Shown: piece by piece, positions 1 through 12,700 of the stretch
Layout: each line of letters opens with the position of its first letter
How positions within the stretch are numbered: the stretch's first letter is position 1
From: Antedon mediterranea
Lineage: Eukaryota; Echinodermata; Crinoidea; Comatulida; Antedonidae
Length of the DNA stretch: 64,000 nucleotides
Reading direction: 5' to 3'
NCBI RefSeq assembly: GCF_964355755.1
Contig: NC_092680.1
Span: 67,001 to 131,000, forward strand
Made by a program: the position numbers and the translations under genes
Notes under the pieces: generated by a model
Database searches by the model: none
What the model saw: only the letters and a program-made list of their open reading frames with translations
Told to the model about the DNA's origin: nothing

Positions 1-2210
1 AGTGATCAAATAAATATACGTCCATTCATAAAATCATTTTCTTATTGTAAATAAAAGAAATCCAATTCGGAGTATAGCTCCATGGTATACGCCTAAAGTG
101 ACCCGGGTCTCCAGTTAGTCCGATTAGGCCTACTCCACAATATCATTCTATGAACTTGTTTATATTGACTTGTTTTATCGATTTTGTGAAAATGTAGGCC
201 GTAAAACATGTTTTTGGTTAAGTTAGTTCTTAAATGTTCTTGTTACTTTAATGGATAATTTTTTGTTAACTCTATTTTTAACAGTTGACATGACCGCATA
301 GGCCTATGCATGTTGTCGGAACGATTGATAGAAAAAGAGATCAAGGCTATAGAATACTGCAGATACTTATCATAAGTAGGCTTTTCACAGCCTTTAGAAA
401 TCGGGTGGAGGGCGTTGGTGACATTTATAGGGTTAACTCTATAGCCTAATTCAATTAAAAATTGTATTGTTTCAACAACCGTTTTAACTAACTTAACAGA
501 AAGCACATCCAGTATAGCTTTCCGGTATGCGATCTTACAACAGTGTGTAAAGAACATGCAACAAAGTACGCGGCATTGCTTAGAACTTTACTTCCGCCTT
601 TAATTATTTTTACAATAATATATCAATCGTACTTACAGACAGATTTTCAGATATTACAGTCATAGGAATGTTGAATGACGAGTACCTTATAACCCTAACA
701 AATCAGAAAGGTAATAAACGAAAGTATATAGTGCTCGTGTTAAGACGGCTACCTCGCCCTGGAACAAAACCCCACACCTAATATAACGAGGTTGACTGTC
801 ACTCGTTAATACAAAATGTATACCCTATTAGGAGATCATAAATCGTTAGCTCCATGGTCATCCTACACAAACACATGCAATAACCCTGAGACAGACCGAT
901 AAAGGGAAACCCATTGACACAAACGTTTCTTTCTTGGTACTGTTGATTCGAAAGAATTTATTTTGTGACAAATGTTCACAAAAAAGCTGAACCGGAAGAG
1001 GCCTAATTGATCAAGGTTATAATAACTCAAGTACTGGACACTTTTTATATGTCCATTATCATAATAAAATAACAATAGAAATTCATATTAAATATTGGCA
1101 AATATTAGTACGATAAAAAAAACAAATAAATATAAAATATAAAAATTAAAACAACTTAATTTATGTTTAGGTTAAAATACAAACAATGCAATTACAATAT
1201 TCAAAATTGATAAAAACTTCCATTTATACATAGTCTGAATTACAGAATTTAATCGACTGTGAAGTGATAATAGTATGGATGGCATTTGCAACAAAAGCAT
1301 ATTGTCCTGTTACTGTATTAGTTCCAATAAACTACTGTATAACAAATGTTTATAGGGCCTACTACTCATTGTAAACATAGCAGTTAATGTTGATCGAACT
1401 TTTACGTCAAAATTGGAAGTCGAGTGGCGTTTTGTGTAAGAATGTCTTGTTTCAAATAAAACAAATTCTTCCAGACTTTAAAGTACGTCAGAATCAACAT
1501 TGAGTTCTAATACTAATTGTTTTTTAGATTATTGAAGGTTAATGGCTCCCCTGGGTCAAGAGTATTTTCACAATCAATGTTCCCCTTACCATACCCATGC
1601 TATACTTGATGGTTAATGGCTCCCGGTCAAGAGTATTTTCACAATCAATGTTCCCCTTACCATACCCATGCTATACTTGAAGGTTAATTTAGCATACAAC
1701 TTAATATTCAGAGGAGAATAGAATGAATTTGTGACTTTTAGCCCCTATCTCCCCTACTTGTGAAAAGAATACATGAAAACTAAGATCAACAAAATAATTT
1801 ATTCTATGTTTAGACTACGACGTGGTACTCATGAATTGTTTTTTTTTAAATTATCATATCATTTTTGCAAGCATTTTTGTCTAATTTCAATTTAAAATGA
1901 AAACAAAACTGATTATAGTTTGATGTCATTCTGCCCTGGCGGCGTTCAAACAGGAAATCAATTTGTGGTGGTATACAAAAAGGAAGAACTGGCTTTATAT
2001 AATGGCTGATTATATAATTATTGTGTTGCTCTATGAACAGAACAACTCCTTTGTTCTGGAAACGTGAGGTACGGAACAAAGGCCTAGATATCTATAAATG
2101 ATTTAAATAATTATTGAAATATCAGACGCTCAATTGAGAGCTCATTATCAATTATTCGTGTACTTCATTAAATATTCACAATATTGAATAAGGAAAAAAC
2201 ATCATAAATG
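1..2210. other. No recognised gene; AT-rich non-coding DNA
   Basis: I see no convincing exon here; the open frames are short and of low complexity. The only structure I can name is a two-copy tandem duplication at 1533-1690, with units of about 74 and 70 bp beginning GGTTAATGGCTCC. Confidence 0.5.
1533..1690. repeat. Two-copy tandem duplication
   Basis: The stretch starting GGTTAATGGCTCCC and ending CCATGCTATACTTGA occurs twice in a row. The second copy lacks four bases near its start, and a third copy seems to begin (AAGGTTAAT) and then diverges. Confidence 0.8.
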
Positions 2211-2829
2211 TTACTTATAATTTGCTTTGGCCTCTTCTATGAGTTCTAAATAGTCTCTGGCTGTTATATACCCGGTCTGTATATTAGTAATATTGGTAAC
2301 AGCGGCAAAAGTCATGACTTTCGGGTAAGAAAACAACAAATGTGGATCGTTTCGAATTCTATGGTATGATTCAATCATTATGAATGATATAGGAATAAAT
2401 ATAAGAAAATAGCAATTGAAAATACGGGTTTCTGTTGTGTTGTAACATGGAGGAAGGGTTGTAATTACTTGTCGGATTATTATTATTATCCGCCAGAGAC
2501 CGGAAGTTTACCAGCCATGGTCGGCTTAAATGTACAGTCCAATAGTGTGACAATGCCCAGTCCGAGTTTACAAATACCCATTTGTTCAGCCTTAATCATA
2601 GAGGAACCATAGAGATATTAATAATATCTCTATGGAGGAACTAAGTAACGAATGTTTCCTAATGCCGCCATTCCCTTGAATAATATATCCATGGTGCTAC
2701 GGTTACAGTTTTTTTATAATTATGCTTTTATTATCATTTACAAATGTACTCCGACAATCAGGTCAACTACCCTGTATCACAATTCTCCCTGCTCCAGCTA
2801 TTAACATTTCTGGTGGTTTCTTGCTGTCC
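2211..2829 (-). CDS. Two putative 3'-terminal exons of an unidentified gene
   Basis: I see two coding-like exons on the minus strand. Exon 2829-2771 follows an AG and reads DSKKPPEMLIAGAGRIVIQ, ending in a GTAGTT donor in phase 1. The terminal exon 2317-2211 follows a pyrimidine tract ending AAAG and reads MTFAAVTNITNIQTG, then ARDYLELIEEAKANYK and a TAA stop. The phases join exactly (G plus TC gives Val). The amino-acid composition is ordinary and unlike the AT-rich translations around it, which is the main argument that it is real. I do not recognise the family and found no upstream exon with confidence. The gene would end just downstream of GKAP1 on the same strand. It could instead be a chance pair of open stretches. 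Confidence 0.3.
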
Positions 2830-3761
2830 CTAGTTACTCTTTACTATAACCCACATCCTTAACCAGCCACTGTTTCCTCATCATTAAGGAATGTTCCCTT
2901 TTCCAAATCCCCATGCATATTAATTAGGACTGAACTGGCAAGTAGGAAAAAAAAGAATTAGTTAGTTTGGTACAGGATACAATTAGAAAGAATGCAATTT
3001 AATATAGAAGTAGAATTGATTGTTATTGTTGTGCAGCCAGAAGCGGATAAGAGGACACATACAAACCCCCACGTCAGTATACATAAGGTCTACACATTGA
3101 TTAAATAGATGGCTCCTAGGAGCATTGCGTATAATGTATGATATTACATTCACTCGATATGTTACATATACCATAAATAATATTTATTTTGAAATTTGCA
3201 ATATCCCTGATAAGAATGTCAAAAAAAAAAAAAAAAAACATATTTGTCAGTTATAAAGATTTTATTTGTTTTAAATCAATCAAAAATTGGTTTTGAATAA
3301 CAGTTTAAAAATATTGTAAAACAACGTCTAAATAAATGATATACATATTCCAATGTTTATTTTGTTATACAACAGGAATCTACAGTAAAATCATAGTTAA
3401 CTATTATAAAAAATCTCTATGATAAAACTTTTAATACATAACACACATTTTTTTGGATAGAAAACTAATTTTTCTTTCTGTGTCTTATTTCAGCTGAAAC
3501 AGACAAACATTTACTTTTACAATTAGAGAATACAATATCACTTGTGTTATATGTTCTCCTTTAAAAACTGTATGTAAATGTTTATTATATATTGACATGC
3601 ATATTCTAATTAAATGCCTAAAGTTGTAACACATTTGTAAAATCTCATTTGGTCCTTATTCTTTTTTTTTTATTTGAAAAAAATAAAAATAACAAAAGAA
3701 CAGTAAAATAAATTGTTTTTCAGAAATATTTGGCAAGGTTTTTTTTAAACTTTTTATTTTT
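2830..3761. other. Non-coding 3' flank of GKAP1
   Basis: This is AT-rich sequence with a run of 18 A at 3221-3238 and many TTTATT stretches. Read on the minus strand, those are potential AATAAA poly(A) signals for GKAP1. I see no exon in it. Confidence 0.4.
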
Positions 3762-6700
3762 CTATTTTTTCCTTTCTTGTAGTTTTTTAATTTCAGACTG
3801 TAGAGAGCTGACCTTTGACCTTTCTTGTTCTAGAAAAACATGCAGCTGGCAGACCTGAATTGAGGAAAACAGATATGCATTTAACAAATACATATATATA
3901 TATGATGTTTGTTTGAATTATGTATTAGAAAAATTATAATAGCTGTTAAAAAAGAAAAGAGTTTAACGTAATGTTTAATGCTGTCGGAGTGCACAGCGTA
4001 ACTTTGTTTAATGCCGTCAGAGTGCACAGCGTTAATGTCGTTTGTTGTTCGGATAACTAACTCGTCAAAGTGACGAGTTTAAATCTTGTCTAAAATTATA
4101 ATTTGAAAAAAGGTTCACAATGTGGGTGTCTGAAAAATAAAAACATTTGATTAAAGTAAGTTGAGTTTACTGTACAACAGTACTAGATATAAATATCTTG
4201 GAAAAGTGAACTTTCGGGAGAACTGCTATGACTACATAGCCAAGAGAGGGCACTATAAACACTAAATACATACATCAACCTATAGAGTGCGACATTAAAA
4301 GAATCTTGGGCATCTGTAATTTTAGTAGAAAAAGGGACTTGCATTGGCAAAGGCTGAAAATGTTTTAAGGAAATATATTGATTGTTAAACTAGGGCCTAG
4401 TAGTAGAGCCTAAATAATAAATACATTGTCTTGTTACACTAGGGCCTACAGTAATAGTAAAGCCTAAATAATAAATGCATTGATTGTCTTGTTAAACTAG
4501 GGCCTACAGTAATAGTAAAGCCTAAATAATAAATGCATTGATTGTCTTGTTAAACTAGGGCCTAGTAGTAAGGAAATGCATTGATTGTTGAACTAGGGCC
4601 TAGTAGTAGAGCCTAAATAATAAATGCATTGATTGTCTTGTTACACTAGGGCCTACAGTAATAGTAAAGCCTAAATAATAAATGCATTGATTGTCTTGTT
4701 AAACTAGGGCCTAGTAGTAAGGAAATGCATTGATTGTTGAACTAGGGCCTAGTAGTAGAGCCTAAATAATAAATGCATTGATTGTCTTGTTAAACTAGGG
4801 CCTAGTAGTAAGGAAATGCATTGATTGTTGAACTAGGGCCTACAGTAATAGTAAAGCCTAAATAATAAATGCATTGATTGTCTCGTTAAACTAGGGCCTA
4901 GTAGTAAGGAAATGCATTGATTGTTGAACTAGGTCCTAGTAGTAGAGCGTAAATAATAAATGCATTGATTGTCTTGTTAAACTAGGGCCTACAGTAATAG
5001 TAAAGCCTAAATAATAAATGCATTGATTGTCTTGTTAAACTAGGGCCTAGTAGTAAGGAAATGTATTGATTGTTGAACTAGGTCCTAGTAGTAGAGCCTA
5101 AATAATAAATGTATGCATTATCAGGATAGATGAGATCAATCAACCAATCAATCAATCAATAGATGAGTCCAATGTATAATCTCCTGTCTGTTCATCTTCA
5201 ATTGCAGGTTTTACAATTTTATTCTATTATCCATATTATACATGAAAGGTGCACCACTCAACTTACTCATTCAATAGTTTAATACCTGTAGTATTAAAGG
5301 GTTTTGTTAAAACTATTTCATTTCAAATACTATGCAAAGCATACCTCTTCTGTTAGTTCATCTTTTACTGTTGTTAGTTCTTCAACTTGTTTTAGAACGT
5401 CAGCTTTGTCTTTCACTAAACAGAAAATAGGTAACAAAACAAATTAAAACTTGAAATATACTGTAGTGGATTGGGAAACATTAGCCTGGTTAATTTTTAA
5501 AATTTGATTGTTTTATTTCTCCAGGAATACTCAACACTGTGGTCTAGTAATTGTTTTAAAATTCAATTAATTAAAATTCTGTAAAATTTAATTTAGATGG
5601 TATGCAATTCAAAAATACTAAATATAACTACAGACAGATTATGTCACCATTTCAAACTTTTGGTGCAAAGTGTATGTGAAAATTATTATATACCGTATTT
5701 TGAAACATTTTTTATTTAAAAATATATCGTGTTGTGTTGCATATAAACATTTATTTAAATCGGTACAAATGTAATCGGAATCAATAGGGCTTTTAATGTG
5801 GATTCGTTCCTGCTGGCAAGAACATTTTTAAATCTTGCTTAACAGAAACATGGCCACAGTGATTTAGATACTCACTTTCTCCCTGAGCTAAGATAAAGCA
5901 TAACTGTTTATTTCTCTTCTTTACTTGTGTGAGTTCCTCCTGTTAATATTATGTATTGTTATTCATCATGCAACAATGTAATGTATCAGAGTGAAATCAA
6001 TTGTTTTATTATTTATATATATATAATTATTATATATTTAGGAAAATTTCCGAAGATAACAATGAGAATTCATTCACTATCCTTCTTAAAGGTGGCAATC
6101 CTGTTCACAAGACAAATATATACACAACATGCTCTTATATCTTTGGGATTGGAGTTGTAATTTGTCATTAGAAAAAAAAAATTCTGACATGAATTGAACC
6201 CAGTACCCTAGGATTGGTAGCCAAACATCCTAACCACCAATCACACCACTTATTATTAATATAAGAACTGTTTTTAGAGGCTAAAGAAGGCACTTTGTGG
6301 TAGGCCCATGGCAAAATGAAGGTATGAGAGGATGAATCAGATAATTTTGTGTAGGTAAATAAAAATATTGTCATCAATTGTTCTCTGTTCAAAAGTTCTG
6401 TTGTTCAAACTTACTTTTAGTTTTTCCATTCCATTTTCTAGATCTAATAGCTCCTGTTCTTTCTTCTCCATATTATCTTCGTATTGCAGCCGTCTAGCAT
6501 TATCTGACAGTTTTTTCTGTATTTAATCAAAGTCAATGGAATTAGTTTAAGGTCATTCAACATTACTGACCTGTTCCAAAAATGTATATCTACATATTAC
6601 ATGAAATGCTATCACACAATTATTTATTACATTGTAGCAGCAAAGGGCCTTATGTTGCAATGCTTATTATTTATTACATTGTAGCAGCAAAGGGCCTTAT

Positions 6701-9700
6701 GTTGCAATGCTTATTATTTATTACATTGTAGCACCAAAGGGCCTTATGTTGCAATGCTTATTATTTATTAAATTGTAGCACCAAAGGGCCTTATGTTGCA
6801 ATGCTTATTATTTATTACATTGTAGCAGCAAAGGGCCTTATGTTGCACTGCTTATTAATTATTACATTGTAGCACCAAAGGGCCTTATGTTGCAATGCTT
6901 ATTTATTACATTGTAGCACCAAACGGCCTTATGTTGCAATGCTTATTATTTATTACATTGTAGCACCAAAGGGCCTTATGTTGCAATGCTTATTATTTAT
7001 TACATTGTAGCACCAAAGGGCCTTATGTTGCAATACTTATTATTTATTACATTGTAGGACCAAAGGGCCTTATGTTGCAATGCTTATTATTTATTACATT
7101 GTAGCACCAAAGGGCCTTGTTGCAATGCTTATTATTTATTACATTGTAGCAGCAAAGGGCCTTATGTTGCACTGCTTATTATTTATTACATTGTAGCACC
7201 AAAGGGCCTTATGTTGCAATACTTATTATTTATTACATTGTAGGACCAAAGGGCCTTATGTTGCAATGCTTATTATTTATTACATTGTAGCACCAAAGGG
7301 CCTTGTTGCAATGCTTATTATTTATTACATTGTAGCAGCAAAGGGCCTTATGTTGCAATGCTTATTATTTATTACATTGTAGCACCAAAGGGCCTTATGT
7401 TGCAATACTTATTATTTATTACATTGTAGCAGCAAAGGGCCTTATGTTGCACTGCTTATTATTTATTACATTGTAGCACCAAAGGGCCTTATGTTGCAAT
7501 GCTTATTATTTATTACATTGTAGCAGCAAAGGGCCTTATGTTGCAATGCTTATTATTTATTACATTGTAGCACCAAAGGGCCTTATGTTGCAATAATTAT
7601 TATTTATTACATTGTAGCAGCAAAGGGCCTTATGTTGCACTGCTTATTATTTATTACATTGTAGCACCAAAGGGCCTTATGTTGCAATGCTTATTATTTA
7701 TTACATTGTAGCACCAAAGGGCCTTATGTTGCAATGCTTATTATTTATTACATTGTAGCAGCAAAGGGCCTTATGTTGCAATGCTTATTATTTATTACAT
7801 TGTAGCACCAAAGGGCCTTATGTTGCAATGCTTATTATTTATTACATTGTAGCACCAAAGGGCCTTATTTCATGGGGTTACTATTTTTGTTGCAAAGGTT
7901 TATATTTTATATTAAATCGAATGAAAGAAAAAACCTGGAGTTTAATGATCATACCCTATCATCGCAAGTTTAACCTGGAGTTTAATGATCATACCCTATC
8001 ATCGCAAGTTTAACCTGGAGTTTAATGATCATACCCTATCATCGCAAGTTTAACACCTCAGATTATGGTGAGGTTTTGTTATTTTGTTTAATGGACAGTA
8101 TTCTCCAGACGCTTTTTTAGTTTTTACGTCCAAGTGAGAACTGACAACACATCAATCCTAGGTCATTAGACAAACTAACCTCTTGACCTTTCTTCAATTT
8201 CTTAACATGTTCTTTATTCAAAATTCTGGTGGCATCTGCTTTAACTTTTTGAAAGAATAAGGGATCAGCTTCAACCTACACACAAAAACATTAAACAAAT
8301 TGACTATCATAAGCATTCACCGTGAGAGGAAACTAATATACAAATAATGAATGTTTATGAGTTGAAGATTGACTGACATATGTAACTTGGCACGTTAGAT
8401 ATAGCAGTCAATCTTTCAACTCATACAATATTCTCCACCATCCAACAAATACAAAACATTCATTATTTCTTTTGTAACAGGCCTACGTCAAAACATATTT
8501 CTAGGCCTAGTCCTAGCTGGCTTAATGTAGAGGCAGATTACCGATACAAAAAATCACCAGGCAACTGACACTCTTCTTTTTCAATGATTCCATTTCTTGT
8601 ATAATTGCAACTAAGCAAGTAGAGTCTAAATACAGTCAAAACCTTTTCACGATTATATTACAAAATCAATAATAACATTAAAATAATGTGGATTCATTAA
8701 TGACATTCACCTGAGATGGTAGATGGATCTTGTCAAGGTCAGTTGAACTCGGTTCAGGAGGTTTCTGAAATTCTTTTAGTGTCATAGCTTGAGGTTTCTT
8801 TTTAACTTTTTTATTTACTTGGGATTCTAAGCTGTCCTCTACATCTTTAACCTCTTCTAGAAACTATAAAAACAGTATCAATCTATTTATTACAAAAAAT
8901 GTTTTCAGCCATTTTTATGGCATTTATTACAAATAAATACAGTAATCATCAATTATTGTAATTCTGAAAAGTTAATGTTATGTTAAAGAAACAAAAATCA
9001 TTTACGGTAGTTTCAAGCAAATAGTCTAAATATTAACAATTTGTTATGAACGATTTTCATACACACAGAAAAATATGCAAGAAATTGGTGGCCACTGCTC
9101 TAGTATTTTGTTACTTAAATATGCATATTAAGAAATTGGTGGCCACTGCTCTAGTATTTTGTTACTTAAATATGCATATTAAGAAATTGGTGGCCACTGC
9201 TCTAGTATTTTGTTACTTAAATATGCATATTAAGAAATTGGTGGCCACTGCTCTAGTATTTTGTTACTTAAATATGCATATTAAGAAATTGGTGGCCACT
9301 GCTCTAGTATTTTGTTACTTAAATATGCATATTAAGAAATTGGTGGCCACTGCTCTAGTATTTTGTTACTTAAATATGCATATTAAGAAATTGGTGGCCA
9401 CTGCTCTAGTATTTTTTTCGGTAGGATTCATCATTGGTCATCAAAATTGATCATCGTGAACAATTGTCGCGTAGCATGCAAACCATTTATCGTATAGTGG
9501 TAAAATTAAAAAGTTAAGGTTTTTTGCACTAAATTGACCCAAAAAATTTGAAGAACAAAAGGTTTAACTAATTGGGTGATTTGACATGTAATGACCTGCC
9601 AGAAGATTCTGGACCATATTACATATTCGTTTTTGTTTGGTGTTTGTAAGCATACAAAAACTCCCTAGTAGTTTTCTGCATTTTTTGACCAGGGAATCAA

Positions 9701-12700
9701 ATAGTATTAGCCGCAATGTTTAGTGCAAGTACATTTCCATGCAACTTTCATTATCTCACACAGCATCATATTAACCCAAATTCAACATACCTTCCTTTGT
9801 TGTTCAAATTCCAGTTGACTTTGCAAGAGGGCTTCTTGTAAATCTTTGGAAAATTGATCCTCTGTTAGCTATTGGTGAACAATATATTTAATAGAATAAT
9901 TAATAAACAATAATAATGTGCAAAGGTATTTGTTATTATAGAAACAGTAGAGAGTGATTATACTATACTTAAGGATGCATGCAGACATATAGAAACAGAC
10001 GAGAGTGATTATACTATACTTAAGGATGCATGCAGACATATAGAAACAGTAGAGAGTGATTATACTATACTTAAGGATGCATGCAGACATATAGAAACAG
10101 TAGAGAGTGATTATACTATACTTAAGGATGCATGCAGACATATAGAAACAGTAGAGAGTGATTATACTATACTTAAGGATGCATGCAGACATATAGAAAC
10201 AGACGAGAGTGATTATACTATACTTAAGGATGCATGCACACATATAGAAACAGACGAGAGTGATTATACTATACTTAAGGATGCATGCAGACATATAGAA
10301 ACAGACGAGAGTGATTATACTATACTTAAGGATGCATGCAGACATATAGAAACAATAGAGAGTGATTATACTATACTTAAGGATGCATGCACACATATAG
10401 AAACAGTAGAGAGTGATTATACTATACTTAAGGATGCATGCAGACATATAGAAACAGTAGAGAGTGATTATACTATACTTAAGGATGCATGCAGACAAAT
10501 AGAAACAGTAGAGAGTGATTATACTATACTTAAGGATGCATGCAGACATATAGAAACAGTAGAGAGTGATTATACTATACTTAAGGATGCATGCAGACAT
10601 ATAGAAACAGTAGAGAGTGATTATACTATACTTAAGGATGCATGCACACATATAGAAACAGACGAGAGTGATTATACTATACTTAAGGATGCATGCAGAC
10701 ATATAGAAACAGACGAGAGTGATTATACTATACTTAAGGATGCATGCACACATATAGAAACAGTAGAGAGTGATTATACTATACTTAAGGATGCATGCAC
10801 ACATATAGAAACAGACGAGAGTGATTATACTATACTTAAGGATGCATGCAGACATATAGAAACAGACGAGAGTGATTATACTATACTTAAGGATGCATGC
10901 AGACATATAGAAACAGTAGAGAGTGATTATACTATACTTAAGGATGCATGCAGACATATAGAAACAGTAGAGAGTGATTATACTATACTTAAGGATGCAT
11001 GCAGACATATAGAAACAGTAGAGAGTGATTATACTATACTTAAGGATGCATGCAGACATATAGAAACAGACGAGAGTGATTATACTATACTTAAGGATGC
11101 ATGCACACATATAGAAACAGACGAGAGTGATTATACTATACTTAAGGATGCATGCAGACATATAGAAACAGACGAGAGTGATTATACTATACTTAAGGAT
11201 GCATGCAGACATATAGAAACAATAGAGAGTGATTATACTATACTTAAGGATGCATGCACACATATAGAAACAGTAGAGAGTGATTATACTATACTTAAGG
11301 ATGCATGCAGACATATAGAAACAGTAGAGAGTGATTATACTATACTTAAGGATGCATGCAGACAAATAGAAACAGTAGAGAGTGATTATACTATACTTAA
11401 GGATGCATGCAGACATATAGAAACAGTAGAGAGTGATTATACTATACTTAAGGATGCATGCAGACATATAGAAACAGTAGAGAGTGATTATACTATACTT
11501 AAGGATGCATGCACACATATAGAAACAGACGAGAGTGATTATACTATACTTAAGGATGCATGCAGACATATAGAAACAGACGAGAGTGATTATACTATAC
11601 TTAAGGATGCATGCACACATATAGAAACAGTAGAGAGTGATTATACTATACTTAAGGATGCATGCACACATATAGAAACAGACGAGAGTGATTATACTAT
11701 ACTTAAGGATGCATGCAGACATATAGAAACAGACGAGAGTGATTATACTATACTTAAGGATGCATGCAGACATATAGAAACAGTAGAGAGTGATTATACT
11801 ATACTTAAGGATGCATGCAGACATATAGCAGGCCTCGAATTTTACCGCGGCCACCGCGGCCAGTGCCGTCGGTGCCCTCCCAGTTTGCCTCAATGCCCTC
11901 GAAAATGAATAGCACCCACGGCCACTACTGGCCTGCCCTTTTTTTGCGTTGGCCGCGAGTGCCCTTCCCGAGTTTTACCACAATAAAAACCACTGAATTA
12001 GATAGAAAATAATGTCAAGAAGATTTGTTTACACGACTCGGACGAGACGCAAAACTATCGCCTGTCTTCGTTGCAAGGGGATTTCCCTAAACGCATTTAT
12101 TAATACACAAACAGTCCCGCAAACAGTAAACAAAACATCGAACATTGCAATAGGGTAACCAAAACAATATCATCCCGGCCGCCGTGCATGGTAAATCATG
12201 GCATAGATAGTACATTAAAATACAGGGGTGTAAACTTTTAATAATCAAGCTAAAAACGTTCCTCGATCGGAGGTTTCTGAAAGTATTAAAGTCGCACAAT
12301 AATCGAGCTAGCCGCCTTCGATGAAAAAAATATTACACGCACTCGACTCCTAGCTAGCCTAGCCTATCCTCCCGCCGCCGATCCAGTCGAACACACGCAA
12401 TTCAATGCATTGGGAAAACAATTCTATTTGACGCACACGCACCCTCTGATAAGAAATTTCACACACAACAACAACGTCGTGTGAGAGTACGCGCGGAGGA
12501 TCTGCGGATCGTTGGAAAAACAATTCCTTTTGACGTACACGCACCCTCTGAGAAGAAAATACCATGTGCGTTCCTGCATGGTGTAGTCCATTATACGTGT
12601 AAAATTAGGGGTGTGTACCTTTAGCACCAAAGTTAAACCTGCACCTCAACCCGAAGATCGTTGGAAGTATATCATATTTATATTTTATCGCACCCACCTC

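Noticed and set aside
243-557. Minus-strand 104-codon frame
   Set aside because: No recognisable domain, no splice support and low-complexity surroundings; not enough to call a gene.
9869-11893. 674-codon minus-strand open frame with period ACILKYSIITLYCFYMS
   Set aside because: It is the 51-bp minisatellite read in a stop-free frame; the other strand is open as well, and the frame lies in a GKAP1 intron.
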